64,000 nt of DNA from Lonicera japonica (GCA_021464415.1 JAKCWG010000327.1:51483-115482); one strand, 5' to 3'; shown: positions 10,631 to 24,560, counted from the first letter of the stretch. Translations and numbers: made by a program. The notes: a model not told the origin generated them from the letters alone.

Positions 10631-11019
10631 GGTGGTGTTTGGTGCCTCTCTTTTTTTTTTTTTCTAGATAAGTTTTTAAAAATTTAGTGTTTGGTTGAAT
10701 GTTTTGAGTTAGAGTTTTTATGTTGAAAAGTGAATTTGGTTTTGTTTGACTTTTTTTTAACTAATGAAAAAAATGCATAAAAAATTTCAAAAAATAGTCA
10801 CAATTGATCTTATTTTATAGATCTCGATGAGTAGGTTTCAAATATATATTTTTTATTATTTTTGAATTTTTGGATTTAAAATTATGGCGTTTTAAAAAAA
10901 AAAATTAGAGAGAGAAAGTATAGTGAAATAAATTTTGAAAAGTGTGAAAGTAGAGTTAGTTTTGAGTTGAGATTTTAAAATTTTGAAAAAAAAAAAATAG
11001 TGAGCAACCAAACAGGCTC
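10631..11019. mobile_element. PIF/Harbinger-type MITE with TAA target duplication
   Basis: A 389-bp element with ends GGTGGTGTTTGGTGCCTC and GAGCAACCAAACAGGCTC (imperfect terminal inverted repeats), flanked on both sides by TAA (10628-10630 and 11020-11022). The size, the TTTGGT core and the 3-bp TAA duplication fit Tourist-like MITEs. There is no coding capacity. Confidence 0.7.
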
Positions 11020-12984
11020 TAAACCCCTAGTTTCAACACTCTGTCTTAGTACCCTGTTTTCCTCAAGCTGATCTTCCAGTTTAGCCACCTAAAATTCTCA
11101 CAAGATCACATAATACAACATCATAAAATTATTTATCAATGCTTAACAAGTCCTATTGATTTTAGCTAAATTGATGACGAAAATCTTTAACATATTATGC
11201 TAGTTTTTTTCCCCAATTCAAACTCAAACAATTAAACAAAAAAAAGGAAAAAGGAACTTGGGGAGTGCAAAACTAAAAGAACAGAATTAGATTAGACAGA
11301 GAAAAAAAATATTGAACCTCGATGTAAAATTGTTTTCCAATTGAGGATTTGATTAGGGTCTTCATATTGTAGATGAAATTTCAATTTAGTTAAACTGGGA
11401 TGTCAAAATCTTTGATCGGTTTTTAGAGACAGATTACAGAGAGAGGTAGAGGAGAGAATTTCTAAATTTGGCACATTTATGTATATTATATATATATATA
11501 CACTGGGTAACCCGTGCCATCTAGCATGGTGAAATAATAGAATAAAAAAGAATAGAAAAATAATTATCTAAAAGACTGTAAATTTTATTAAAACTTACGG
11601 TCAAATATTAGCCACATATTTAGTAAAGGATAAACATTACTAAATTTTAGTATATCTTTATCATTAATAATATTTTAACCCATGTAAAATAGTAAATTCC
11701 ATATATTTTAAGTAATTATTTTTTATTCTTTCATTAATCAATTAAATTAGTAATTTTGGCAAAAAAAATAAATTAATAACATATTGATCAAGTATTTTTT
11801 AAAATATTTTAAATTAAGAAATCAATATTTTTTTTTTTGTAATTTTTGAAATTGTAAGTATTTTTTTTATTTGTATATAATCACTACACCAAACTTTATA
11901 AAAAAAACAAGTTATAGTTTTTGCAATTCAATTAGTTTATTTCAATAGTTTTAATAATATTAAAGTCTTTTTTATAAATATAAAAAATATATTATATACT
12001 TGAAGATATCATGTTTCTAATTGGTAATGAAAAAAATCTAATTTATCATTGATACAAATGTCACATGGTTGAGTGTTAAAGTCCATTTTTTTGGACATCT
12101 CAAGTTAAGTATCTTAATTTTAACGTAAAATTCACTTAACTTCTTTTAATACTTTAATAATTTTAAAGTATCTTTACAAATCTAAAAAAATATATATATT
12201 ATATATTTGAGTATATCATATTTTTAATTGGTAATGGAGAATTCAATTTAACAATGATGCAAATATTAGATGAATGAATTTATGTAAAAGACAAAAAAAA
12301 TATCTTTAATTTTTTAATTATGAATTTAATGATAGTAGGTTTTTTTCAAAATTAAATACAAAGTTTGAGTAAAAATGAGTATCTTTCTCAAACTTGTGGT
12401 TAGAAATTATCTGTAAGTTTTTTAAACTTATAGATAATTTTTTAAAACTGTTTTTCAATTTGATTTGTTATTTTTAAAAATTTTACAAAAATATAATATT
12501 TATTTTTTATTCATTTCTTAAACTTTTTCTAAAATACAAAAGAAAAATAAATAAATAAAATTAATTTTACTTTAAAAAAGTTTTTAAAATGTGTAAATCA
12601 AACACAAATTTGTTTCTTTTAAAAAAACGGGGCTTTTTTTAAAGGACAAATGTCACACTCTCTTTTTTATTGGAGGACAACTTTTTCATTAAGGACAAAA
12701 TATTAATAATTATATTATATTATTTCAATTAATTAAGTTGAATTTTAATACTGCCATTCTTTAAGATAAATACATGAAAATAAATATACAATTAAATTCA
12801 AAATTAATTCAATCAAAATAAATCCAGACCAATTCAAACACATATCACAAGAAATTCAAACAAGAAGATAAACATGTGAATTATTCAAAGTAAAAAAAAT
12901 ATTCAAAGGATGTAAATGTCTCAAACTAAATAGACATAATATGAAACTAAAATTGCAAAACCACAATTTTCCCATGATAGCAAG
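11020..12984. other. AT-rich non-coding DNA
   Basis: No genes. A short GC-richer block near 11502-11532 (ACTGGGTAACCCGTGCCATC) resembles terminal sequence of non-autonomous elements, but no partner end was found. Confidence 0.45.
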
Positions 12985-13265
12985 TAAAAATATTAAGTTA
13001 TGTTCTTTTAATTAAATTTCTAGTAGACATATTAAGTTACGCTCTTTTAATTATTTTTTTGACAGATATATTAAGTTACGTTCTTTTAATTAATTTTCTG
13101 GAATATATATTAAGTTGTGTTTTTCTAATTAATTTCCTGATAGACATATTAAGCTGCATCTTTCCAATTTTCTATCAAATATATTAAGTTACATTTTTTT
13201 TTTCTCAATTTTCTGACATACATAATAAATTACATTTTTTCTATTTTTTAGCAAAGATAATATAA
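12985..13265. repeat. degenerate tandem repeat, about 55-60-bp unit
   Basis: Five to six diverged copies of a unit built from ATATTAAGTTACGTTCTTTT and AATTAATTTTCTG plus a GACATATT linker. It lies in intergenic DNA between GDSL units A and B. Confidence 0.7.
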
Positions 13266-14944
13266 AATAGGGATGAACATAGCAGCTAATATCTAATTTG
13301 ACAGAAAATTCTAGTGAGCAAAAGATGTCATAGAAGAATTAGAAGTGACACGGCCACTGGAAAAAAAGTTGAAAAAAATATAAATTAACAAAAGAGAACT
13401 TCAAGAAAGTGACATGAAAAGTTAAATAGAAAAGATCAAAAGAAGAAATTTACCTGCTCAGTATCTCAGTCTCACAAGTTTTGTTTCCTATTTTTACAGC
13501 AAGGTTTAGGTTTAGAAGGCTTAACACTTTAGCTTCTTTGGTAGTGTATCACATCGGAATCATTTTCATATATGAAAAGACTAGAGGTTGGAGTGTTGAT
13601 CGAAAAGACTAGTTGTTGACGGTGTAACTAAAGTGGGTTGATAAAAACACAACTCACAACCTTAGAGAGGTTGGAGTGTTGATCGAAGAGGCAACAATCA
13701 ATCGGGGAGAGGGCTGTAAGAGTATAAGACGTGTGATTGGAGAGCGATATTGCTTTAAGTCTAAAATGACATATATCTAGTTAAAGAGAGATAAGGAGAG
13801 TGAGATTTCTTCTTTAATTTGATTTCACCTAATTTGAATTTTAGCCAACGAGAAAAAGAAAAAAGTTAAAGATAATAACTACAATTTGTTTTCGAATTAA
13901 TTACAAAAATTTAAACTAGAATTGTCAAATGTGTAAAAGGGAAAATCTGCATGTTAAGGGACATAATCATCAAATGACCAATTTAATTACAAAAATTAAA
14001 TTTTTTTTGTCTTTAATTAAAAAATTGTCCGGCAAACAAATAAATTCAAACGATTGTTTTTTATTATAAACACCATATATATATTATCCTTTATTATTAT
14101 TTTTTAAAAAACACCTAAAATATTTTTTAAAAATTCAAACAACACGCCAAAAGTCCCGAATTTGAAGACTAATAAATGTTTGAATGCACCTCCAGAGTCT
14201 TGTACCGTACTACACGTCGAAGCATCACCATATATTAATCTTGATTTTGGCAAAATTTAGGGGGGGATTATCTATCTTGATTGTGACTGCTATATTTTAG
14301 AATCGGACGGCTAAAAGTTCATCTCATAGCTTCCTTCTTTTTCTTTACTGCTCGGCAATTTGACCCCTCTCTCTAATATTTTCTAAAATTATTATTCTTT
14401 TGAAAAATATAATACTACTTTGATAAATTACATGTAACGAATTTGAAAATCAAAAACCTAACCGTCTTGATTTGTTAAAAATTAAACATTAAAAAAAATT
14501 TGAAACAGAAACAAGAAAATTTATCCGAATATGTTTAGTTCAAATTTAGTGTGTCAGTGTAAAACCAAACAGAACCGAATCATTACATGTATGAATCAAA
14601 AATAATATTGCTTTACTATATAAAATTTTATGTTTATAAAAGTTATAAATTATAGTGAGAACTCAATTATTTGAACTATCATGAATAATAAAACTATATT
14701 ATAAATGTAAAAGTTAATATATTTTATGTCCAAAATAAGTACACATATAGTTATTATTTTTCTGACCAAAATAAGTGTTGCCTTATAATTTATTTATTTT
14801 TAAATATATGAAAACTGAATAAAATCTAACTGAAATTAGACAAAAATTTTTGGATCGAGTCTTGATTTGAAAGATTTAAAAACTGAAATCGAATCGAACT
14901 TTTTAATTCGATTTAGATTTGGGTCACCTAATTTTGCTTTAGTT
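13266..14944. other. AT-rich non-coding DNA with a short direct repeat
   Basis: No gene seen. AGGTTGGAGTGTTGATCGAA occurs twice about 84 bp apart, near 13584 and 13668, as part of a degenerate local duplication. Confidence 0.5.
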
Positions 14945-15976
14945 GTTATAATGAAACTTACTTTAGTTGTTATACTAAAATTAAAAATATTGACTTTAAG
15001 CCTTCGTTCTAATTATTTATAAACATGGATGCCAAAATAGTTAAAGCCAGCTTTAATTAATTAATTTACTTATTTCTGTGACCAACCATGCATAAAAGTG
15101 GGGGCATCTTCATGTCATAAATTAAATTTTAAAAACTGCATATTATTACTCATTATTGGTTTTAATATATTTTGGTGACCAAAAAGAAAAGTTGGCATTT
15201 ATGCATGTAGTACAATATTTTTTTTTATTACTCAGTTTTACAAAAGACCGGTTAGGTTTATGAAATACATATATTATTTTCAAGAAATATATATATTGAA
15301 GCTTGAGTTTCAAAATTTTGTCGCATTAATTAGTACTAATTAGCATTTAAAAAAAATATGAATGCAAAATTATTAATAATAAGGTTCAAACATTACAACA
15401 AGAACAAAAAATTGTTCCAAAAAATTTACATAGATCACACTTTAATTAAGAGCTTTACGATACAACAGAGAAACCTTGAAAATTAAGCGAATGGATATCA
15501 AAGATAAAAAACGATAAAACACATACCGAAACATAAAAATCTGACCAAAAGAAATCTTTCAAGAAGAGTCTACGTCTGCACCAAAAAGCCCAACCCAAAA
15601 ACCAAAACAAAATAAAAATACTCAAAACGAGCAAGTACTAATTAGTATTGAGAATTGATTAAAATAGTTGTATATATTGTGGCATTTATTACAAGAAACT
15701 GTGAATATATGCAAAAATAATAAGAGCAAAATGGTCTTTTGAGTGAACAAGTTAAAATTTTGTTTATGTTAATATTGTTACCTTTATAATAAAGAGATTA
15801 CGAGTTTTATTTGGTTTATGGTGGGCATTTTATATTTAACAAATTTGCAAAATTATATATATAATAATATATGCATGAGTTTTCACTCAACACGTTATAA
15901 ATAGGAGGCCTTTGCACTCATAATCTATCACTTCAAATCCCATCCATAATTTATATATCATTTATATTTTTCAAAC
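14945..15976 (+). repeat. 5' flank of GDSL copy B, duplicated upstream of copy C
   Basis: Colinear with 50560-50785 plus 55238-56039. Shared runs include AACATGGATGCCAAAA, TTAAAGCCAGCTTT, TTACTCATTATTGGTTTTAA and AAAAAGAAAAGTTGGCAT. The match is interrupted in unit C by a 4.4-kb insertion whose empty site is near 15106-15113 here. Confidence 0.85.
15896..15905 (+). promoter_or_regulatory. TATA box of GDSL copy B
   Basis: TATAAATAGG lies about 75-80 bp before the ATG at 15977 and is conserved at the same place in copy C (55981-55990). The surrounding GCCTTTGCACTCA is also conserved between copies, so the proximal promoter was duplicated with the gene. Confidence 0.75.
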
Positions 15977-16649
15977 ATGGGGTCTTCTCCTATTTTCACA
16001 AAGTCTTACTTTCCAACTTTTCTCCTTTTGCTTGTGATTAGCACTTTAACAATCTCTCAAAATGTGGCTGCTCTAAAGGACTGCAATTTTCCGGCCATAT
16101 ATAACTTTGGTGACTCCAATTCCGACACCGGGGCCTTCTCGGCAGTCATTCTCCGGCTACCTCTGCCTAATGGCGAGACCTATTTCCGGGCCCAATCCGG
16201 CCGGCTCTCCGATGGACGGTTGATTATTGACTTCTTAGGTACATACATGCATATATACATTCCGCTCTGCTTTTAATTGGTTTGTTGAATATTAAAGGGG
16301 GTGTATTGAATTTAGAATCTATAGGATTTTTATGGATTTTTAAAGTTCATGGGTATTCAATTGAGATTTTAAAAAGTCTTTTAAAATCATGATGTATTCA
16401 ATTGAGATTTTAAAAAGTCTTTTAAAATCTTGATGTATTCAATTAGGATTTTAAAAAATCCATCTAAATCTTATGGTATTCAAAAGTCTAATGACTTAGT
16501 AGGATTTTAATTAATGGTGAATTTTGGTGGATTGTAAAGCCTTTTTTGTGCATAAAAATTCATCTTGAAATCTCCTCACTTACCCAGAGATTTCAGATCG
16601 ATTTCTAATTCCTTTAAGAATTTTACCCAACATTTTATCTCCCCCCCTT

Positions 16650-16681
<32 letters not shown>

Positions 16682-19600
16682 CAAAATCCAAACTTCTTAT
16701 TATGTGATGAACACATTATAATTTTTTTTTTGCCCCTATAAAGTATTTATTATCTCTTTTACTAATGTGGTTGTCACGCATTAACATAATTTCAAATAGT
16801 TATACCACTAATTATCGTTCAAATTTTTAAAAACAATTCATGTCAATTTCATTAAAAAATACTAGTAGGGTGAGAAGTCTAATTTTGTGGGTGCACTATG
16901 AATTTTTATAATTTATTTTGTTATTTGTCTTTACATTTTTTATAATGTTACTATAAACTCGTAATTAATTTATTTTATTGTTTGTCTTTTGTCTTTTGAT
17001 TTTTTTGTTTTTTTGATGAACTTATTAAAATATGCAGAAATTCATGGATTTATTAAAATATGCAGAAATACATGGACTTATTAAAATTTGCTGAAATCCA
17101 AAAGAATCCATGCATTAAAATATGTCAGATTCTATAAGGATTTAAAACAATTCATAGGCCTAATAGAATCCACGGATTTTAAAATGTCAGTTTGAATCTT
17201 TTAAAATATGAATTGAATACACCCCCCTGAACACAGTGAAAACTGTTTCTGTACATGTAGATTTTAGTGTTTGTTCGTCTAAATAATAATGAAAAATGAA
17301 TTGCACTACTTTTGGGTTCACGAAAAGAAAATCAATTCCATTGTCTTTTACATGAGGGTGGAAAACAAAAGTTCCTATCTGATTTTCTTTCTTGTGTTAG
17401 GTAAAGCATGAAAAGTATTAAGGAAATACCATTTGATTTTTCTTCTGGTGTTTGGTTGGTACAGAAAATAAAAGTAAAAATATATCAATATTTCAATAGT
17501 ACCCTTGTATTTTAAAATAAAAATAATACCATAAAATTTTGGCCATAACATATTTAGATCAGTGCCGGCCCTAAGTTTTAAAGAGCCCTAGGTGAATTTT
17601 GTTTCGGGGCTCTTTATATTTTTATACATTCATATATTATAAGTACATCTATAAACTCATAACTATATATATATATCATTATAGCAATGACATTTGAAAA
17701 ATTATAAAAAGAATAATTAATTTTTTTTTAGTCGTATAGAATATAGTCAAAACTACAACTAAAAGATAGAGTGTTATATATATATATATATATATAACTT
17801 CAAATCAACTAATTATAGAAAGAAATCACTGTAAACCAAAAGAATATATAAAGTGTTATGTATTGTGAATACATAAGGACATGTTAAATAATATGAAGAT
17901 TTTATTAAAAGAAGAAGAAGAAGAAGAAGGAACTAACTGATGACCTTGTTTAAGAAAGCCAATAAATTATTTTATTTTGGGGCTCTTTCGTATTTTTTTA
18001 TATTCATGTAAAACATATAATTTTTGGGAAGTGATCTCAAACAATTAACCAAGAAAATTCCTTCTGTGTCGAATGGATTTTCTCTACCGACGAAGTGTTA
18101 AGATCAATTCAAATCAAAAGGAGGGAGATATATATATATATATATATAATGTTAAAGAGGGTCCATAATTTTATTTTCTCATGAATTTGTAAAATTGATT
18201 TAACTTAAAGAGGGAGAAAGAAAGATGAGACAATTAAAGAGATGTCTAGATTTTATTTTATTTTTCAAATGAATTGTTGTTAAGATGGTTTAACTTAAAG
18301 AGTGCGGTGAGTTGAATTTTATGTAGGTAAGCACACCTTAAATTTTTAGTTTTGTTTAATGATATGACTTTTGTTCAAGCAAAAAGAAAAAAAGAAAAAT
18401 TAGGCTTAAGTTTATTTAAGAGGAAAAAAAAAGTATTCAAAACAAAAATTAAAAGATATAACTTTTGTTTAAAAAAAGGAAAAAAAAAAACTTTTTATAT
18501 GCATTTAAAAGGAAGAAAAAAGAAGTAGACAAAAATAGAACCATTGCTATTTAAAAGGAAAAAAAAAGAGTTAAAAAATTTCTTCCACTGCGAGGGCTTG
18601 AACGCATGAGCCCCAACCTCACATGCATTTCAACAAAAGAGTTCACCCGCTGAGCCAAGGAGTGCCCTTTAATTATATACTCTCAACGCCAAAGACTATA
18701 AACATTACACATATGCATATATATATATATATATATAAAGTTCAAAAAAATTGAGGCCCTGGTATGTCGGGGCCCCTAGGCGGCAGCCTGGGCCACCTAT
18801 ACCCAAGGCCAGCCCTAATTTAGGTAAAAGTATTGTTATCCAAAACTTTTGTAATAAATGCTAGAAAATTAGAAAGGAAAATCAATCACATGAGGTCTGA
18901 GTGATCGAAATGATTTTCTCACTTACTTTCCTCTCTGTCCGGAAAGTATTTTCAGAGTTTGTACTTACAAACAAATGAAAGTTATGACTTTCCTTTCGTG
19001 AGTCTTTAAATCCGCGAAGCAAAAGAGATCTTGAGGTGTTATAAATTTTGGCTTTTAAAATTCGGACATAAAATTATGTGGTATGAGGTGTTATTTGAAT
19101 TTTAGAATTACTTCATCCAAACACATAGTTATTTTCAATATTGAATTTGATGAGTTTTTCAGATAATTAACATAATCTAAATTACTAAATTGATAAAGGG
19201 TTTTGGTGTGTATATTATCATTCCTTAGAAAAAAAATAAAAATGTTACTAAATCTGAGATTTGAACCCACAAATCTAAGGTATAAATAGAAAATAAAATA
19301 ACCACTTTAAAGTAAAATTTCTTTAATGTATTTTTAGAAGTTTGCATAATATGATGAAGTACCGTGTGTAATTTTGGACATGCGTTGCATGTGCCACAGG
19401 TTCCAGTATATATATATATATAGATCATCTTCACTTAATTTTATTAAATAAATTCATTTTAATTACTCTACAAATGAACATTTCTTTTTAAAAAAACTAC
19501 CCTCCTCTTTGAAGTGTAACTGACGCATTAATATATATGTATATATATATATTTTTTTTCTGTTGTGGCAGCAAACAATTTGGGCCTCCCATTTCTAAGT

Positions 19601-22600
19601 GCCTATGTGGACTCAATAGGGGCAAATTTTACATATGGTGCAAATTTTGCAGTGGCAGGCTCCGCTATTTTGCCACTAGCTCAACCTTTACCTGCTGGCT
19701 TCCTTCCCATCTACTTACCAATTCAATTGTCAGAATTCTCACAATTCATAAATAGATCACAAATGATCAGAAGCCAAGGTAATTAATTAAATAACTCTAT
19801 CTTAATTTTTGTTTTTGATAAATATTCATTATAATATTCGTAACAATCATGTGATATAGCAGACGTTGGAAAATTCTCGGACGCCAATCACTACAAATGT
19901 ATAACTCGTCAATGAAAAAAAATTGTCACTAAAAAATTATGTATTTCGTCGCAAGTTACTTTGACAAAAGATTCGTCACTACGTGGCCTTTGAAGCTGCA
20001 TTAGTAGGTCTTGGGCAGCAAAAATGTTTTTTTTTTCTTTTCTTTTTGTCACAAAATATTTTTGTATGTGAAGTTCTTGGTTTACTAAAATTTTACGCCA
20101 TATCTAGAAACACTAATTTGTGAGAAAACAAGTTTCGTCACGAATCTCCTGGTTGTTTAAAACTTTTGCAATGAAATTCTTAAGTTTTTTTCACTACAAG
20201 AATACATTTTATGATGAAACATAAATTTTTGTTGCTAAAGTAGTACATTATGTGACGAAAATATGTTTTGGTTACAAATATTTTGTCACTAATCAAAAGT
20301 TTGTTTTAGTGATTAATGGACTGGGCTTTTCAACAAAAGTTCCATCGCTAATGTATATATGTTTAGCGACAAATACTTGGGTCGCTAAAATAACAATTAT
20401 TATTATTAGTATAATTTTTTCCAAAACCTGGAGGGGTGCAGCCTCGTCTTGCGATAGCTACTTCACGCGTACTTAATAAATACTCCATCTGTTTTTTTTT
20501 TCTTTTAGGACATAATCAACGTACAAAATCTCAAAAAAACAAAAAAAGTTTATTAGTTACTATGAATTATGTTCAAATTAAATTAATGTTTTTGTAAAAA
20601 CTACAAAAATCAAAAAGAGACTATCAATTTAAACAGAGAGAACTGATTAGATAAATTCTAACTTTACACGACGCACTTGGAGCTAGTATATATATATATA
20701 TAGCTATAACAAACACAAGTTTAATGACCACATCATGATAAAAAGCTCTTGTAAATAATGTAAATTGTGACAAAAAATATAATTTTAGTGACATAAATTT
20801 TGTCACAGACGCATTATTTTTGGCAGTGTTCCAACAAATTCAAATTTTTATTTCGCAAAAAAAAAATGGGAAAAAAAAGTGAAAAACTAATAAACTTGAT
20901 ATATCATTTTAATTTGCAGGAGGGGTATTTGAGAGTTTACTTCCCACAGCAGAGACATTTTCAAAGGCCTTGTATAAAATAGATATTGGTCAAAATGATC
21001 TAGGTGCAGCAATCCTCAATGGCTCAACTGTAGAACAAATTAATGCAATGGTACCCGGTTTAATCAATACCACATCCTTACAAGTTGAGGTAACTAGCCA
21101 CATCATTTTTCCTATGAATTGAAATTAATTTTATATTAAATTGAAATTTAATCAAGCATACATGCATGAGGTCATTTGTATGATTTCCATGAAATTATGA
21201 ATTCCCTTCCTCGAAAACATTATCAAATTTCACAAAAGTTGTAAATATGGTGCCTTTCGGGTATACAACATGTCTTTTGGCCCACATTCTAATACTGCTA
21301 TGTTTAAAATATTGTGCTTTCTTGTATAAGTTACAAAAATTTTAATTGTAACAAATGCACACGTACATTGTAATTGGTCATCCTGCACACCCTTAAGACA
21401 AGTCATGCTTTAGCTCATATTGTACGCTTAACAAAATTTGAATGCACTAAATGAATGTCTCTTACAAAAACCTAGAAACTATAATGACAATTCTCAATGC
21501 ACTAAGTGAATATATAATCTCTTCCACTACAAGAAACTGTTCAACTGGAAAATGTGTTTTCATTACACAATTTGCACTTTTAGCAACAAAATATTTTGGA
21601 TATATGAAACACATTAACATCACAGAATGTACTCATCTAGTGATGAATTTTTTTGTTTTGTCACCTAGTGTATTCCTTAAGCGACAAAACTTAGAATTAA
21701 TTGGTCACAAAAGTTGAAATATATAGCTACGCAATTGGTGTTGAAATTTATAGTTTGACCAAAGCCTTTTGTAACCAAAATCCCTTTTTTTTTTGTCAAT
21801 AGAGACTATTATTAGTGCCGCAAAATTAGTTGCCATGTTGTGACGGAATTTTTGTTACTATTGTGATTTGTGACGAATAACATAATTTTAGGGACAATTT
21901 TTTCAACCCTCGGAAGAGTCATTTTGTTGCGGGATGTGTTCAACATAATTTTAACTAATGGAGTCTTGTTTAATGGTGTAGGCGTTATATCGTGCTGGAG
22001 CCAGATCATTTTGGATCCACAACACGGGACCGATCGGATGCCAAGCATTCATTTTATCAGGCGTGACGATTACCTCGGATCAAAAGGACAATGCCGGTTG
22101 CGCAAGGCAATTTAATGGGGTGGCACAGTATTTTAACAGTAGATTGAAGGAACAAGTTATTTTACTAAGAGGAAGACTACCATTAGCAGCAATCACTTAC
22201 GTAGATATTTACTCTATCAAGTACTCTTTCTTTAGCCAACCACAACAATATGGTGAGCTCCAAAGACCCTTCATTCACTTCATTAGTAAATTTAGTTTAA
22301 CTTCGGAAGTGACATAATTAGGATTATGGGGACTAAAAGATCATTATAGTGGGATAAATTTAGTTATCTGTTTCAAATTAAAAGTCCATATTTAACTTAC
22401 GCACTTTCTAAAAATGCGCTATAGTTTCAATACCTAACAAATGGTTTAAAATAGAACTCGTTTAGTGCCATGCGAATTGGCACATTGATTATATCCTTAA
22501 GGAATTTTAATTTGGGATATCCGAGAAAGAATTGTGCACTTAAATTGGGTATGGAATACAAAAACTTACCAATGAAGGAAATATATATATATATATATAT

Positions 22601-23283
22601 ATGCATGTATATGAAAGTGTGGGTTGTCAGGTAGTAATACCCCCACACGTACAAATATACTGTTTCAGATTTAATTGAGTTTCTCCAGTTACAAATACAA
22701 CATTAATCTACTAGTAATACATGTACACGAATTTGATATTTCAAATTTAATTGAGTTTCATCGGTTACAAGTAGAATATTAATTTTCTCTATTGTGAGAC
22801 GGGTTTGCGTGCGCACAAAAGAAAAAGAAAAATTATATACTATTTAACTTGAAGGAGACCACACAATTGCCCGAGTTAATTGGTTTCACTAATATTTATT
22901 AAGATTCGTACATAGTCAATTTCACGTTGCACATATAGTACTTTGTTTTGTGTATAGTCCATTTCACATAATCTATTACTTGTAGCGCGCCAATGGGTTA
23001 ATGCATATCTGCATTAATTAACTATCCGAACTTAATTTGTTTCTCACTTGCAGGATTTGTGCAACCACTTCGTGTATGTTGCGGCTCCGGTGGCATATAC
23101 AATTACAATAGGTCGATACTCTGCGGAATTGCGCAGTCTTGTTCGAACCCCTCACAGAAAGTAGTTTGGGACGGAGTTCATTACACTGAGGCAGCTAATA
23201 AAGCAGTTTTTGAACAAATTTTAACCGAAAAATTCACTGATCCGCCTCTCAAACCAAGATTTGCATGCCATAGATCTCTCTGA
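15977..23283 (+). CDS. GDSL esterase/lipase (SGNH hydrolase), copy B, complete, five exons
   Basis: Exons 15977-16238, 19572-19778, 20920-21089, 21982-22252 and 23054-23283, all with GT-AG introns, give 1140 nt (379 residues), normal for the plant family. The N-terminus (about residues 1-31, hydrophobic LLLLVISTL) is a secretion signal. Block I is FGDSNSDTG with the nucleophilic Ser (about residue 46), block II is GANFAVAGS, block III is DIGQNDL, and block V is WDGVHYTEAAN with the catalytic Asp and His. The layout resembles ENOD8- and FXG1-like secreted esterases. The likely role is hydrolysis of an ester substrate in the apoplast; the substrate is unknown. Intron 1 (3.3 kb) is swollen by a MITE and a hAT element, and intron 2 holds a CACTA-like element. 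The reading frame is intact, so it is probably functional. Confidence 0.93.
16297..17227. mobile_element. MITE-like insertion in intron 1 of copy B
   Basis: A 0.93-kb segment with inverted ends GGGGGTGTATTGAATT and AATTGAATACACCCCC. It is absent at the matching point of copy C, where ATTAAA runs directly into the sequence before GTGGAAACTATTTCTG. Internally it holds two to three copies of a unit with TATTCAATTGAGATTTTAAA and a (CT)n tract at about 16656-16683. No ORF. The superfamily is not certain, because no clear target duplication was seen. Confidence 0.7.
17560..18817. mobile_element. non-autonomous hAT element in intron 1 of copy B
   Basis: Begins CAGTGCCGGCCCTA and ends AAGGCCAGCCCTA, typical hAT-like imperfect inverted ends. 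Flanking 8-bp repeats are ATTTAGAT (17552-17559) and ATTTAGGT (18818-18825), matching at 7 of 8 positions. GGGGCTCTTT-type subterminal sequence occurs twice. It is 1258 bp with no transposase. Confidence 0.75.
20192..20828. mobile_element. CACTA-like non-autonomous element in intron 2 of copy B
   Basis: Begins CACTACAAGAATA and ends with the complement of CACTGCCAAAAATA. Subterminal sequence is rich in GTGACGAAA, GTCGCTAAA and TTTTGTCAC motifs, as in small CACTA relatives. The flanking triplets TTT and TTC do not match perfectly. A second CACTACAAGAAA terminus with similar motifs lies at about 21527 in intron 3 (to about 21870) without a clear other end. Confidence 0.5.
22418..23053 (+). repeat. 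last part of intron 4 of copy B, paralogous to 8526-9086
   Basis: Colinear with the copy A intron remnant and carries the uninterrupted site for the Tat insertion (GCTATAGTTTC near 22418). It has a local extra duplication around 22630-22800 (CAAATTTAATTGAGTTTC-type sequence appears twice). Confidence 0.8.
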
Positions 23284-23338
23284 TCATCCCATTGGTGGTG
23301 CAACCATGTGCACAAATAGAGTGCAATTTGTACTTTTA

Positions 23339-23998
23339 TGGCTCGTTTGGTTTTAACATTTAAACCATTCCGGGAATGCTAAATTCCATTCCGAAACGAT
23401 TCTCGCATTTGCTTCAAGTTTTAGGTCCGGAATAAATAATTCCAGGAAGCAACCTTTCCTCCCAAGTTCTCCCATTTAAATTATACGGAATAAGCCATTA
23501 CCAGTGGACATCTTTTTTATTTTTCTTGTTAGGACTAAAATACTCTCTTCCTTATGAATAAATAATTCTTTTTCTATCTGTGTATGAAAATATTATTTGG
23601 AAGTTTTTTTTAGCTACGTTGCTACACAAAAAAATAAATTTGTTTGGAACTTTTTTTTTTCCTGTTGTAATTTTTTTTTTAATTACAAAAATTATAATTT
23701 TTGTAGGATAGTTATTAGGCATGTGTAATTTTTATAATTTATTATAGTAATTGTCCTTTTTGAAAAATTAGTAGGAGATGCTTCTCATCTTATAAAAGGA
23801 AAGGTATTTTTGTAATTGATACTTCATTCTATTCCTATTCTCGGTTGAACCAAACATAGTGAAAGTAATGTAACATTTCAGGAATATAGTATTCATGTCT
23901 AAGCCAAATATCGGCATGGCATCCTAGATGCCAGGAAAAAAGCTTTATAGGAATCAAGTATGCCTATTCCATTTTCAAAACTCGAACTAAATGAGCCC
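23339..23998. mobile_element. PIF/Harbinger-type MITE 3' of copy B, TTA target duplication
   Basis: A 660-bp element with ends TGGCTCGTTTGGTT and AACTAAATGAGCCC (11 of 14 positions inverted), flanked by TTA at 23336-23338 and 23999-24001. In unit A the 3' flank runs without this insertion. Confidence 0.75.
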
Positions 23999-24008
23999 TT
24001 AGTGTTAA

Positions 24009-24560
24009 CTAGCTTTTCAGCAAGTGCGTTGCACGTAGTTATTAATGAGTATTTTATTTTAGAATTATAAATCAAATAACCAAAAAAAATTAAAAAAAAA
24101 ATACTTTCATCTCTCATCTTTGCAAATTCTATATCAAATAATGAACTACTATAATAGATTGAACAACAATAAACAAAAAAAATGTTTGACAAATAGTGAT
24201 CTTAATGTAGATTCCTCTTTACAACTTATCTATCAAATAACTAACTATAATAATAAATCGAACGACAATAAACAAAAACTTGTTTGACAAATAGTGATTT
24301 TAAATAAAGAAAAAGAATAGTGATAACCTCATATAACTTGAACACAACAGTTGAGGAGAGATTGAAAGCTCTCGATAATATAATTGTGAAAAAGCTTGTT
24401 AAATAAATAATACAATATTATACTTAATGTAGACTTTGATTTTAATATGGACTCTTATTAGTTAATTAATAAGAAATATCTATCAATGTAAACTTTGATT
24501 ACAATGTAGACTCTATAAGTTTAATAAATAATACAACGAAAATTCTATGCATACGTGGAG
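24009..24560. repeat. left terminal segment of the 23.4-kb insertion block
   Basis: Begins CTAGCTTTTCAGCAAGTGCGTTGCACG right after GTTAA in the unit B flank. About 130 bp near 24410-24540 matches 47150-47290, the far end of the insertion block (shared AATATTATAC, TAATAAGAA and ATCTATCAAT-type runs). This is either two copies of one non-autonomous element or one element split by later insertions. Confidence 0.55.
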
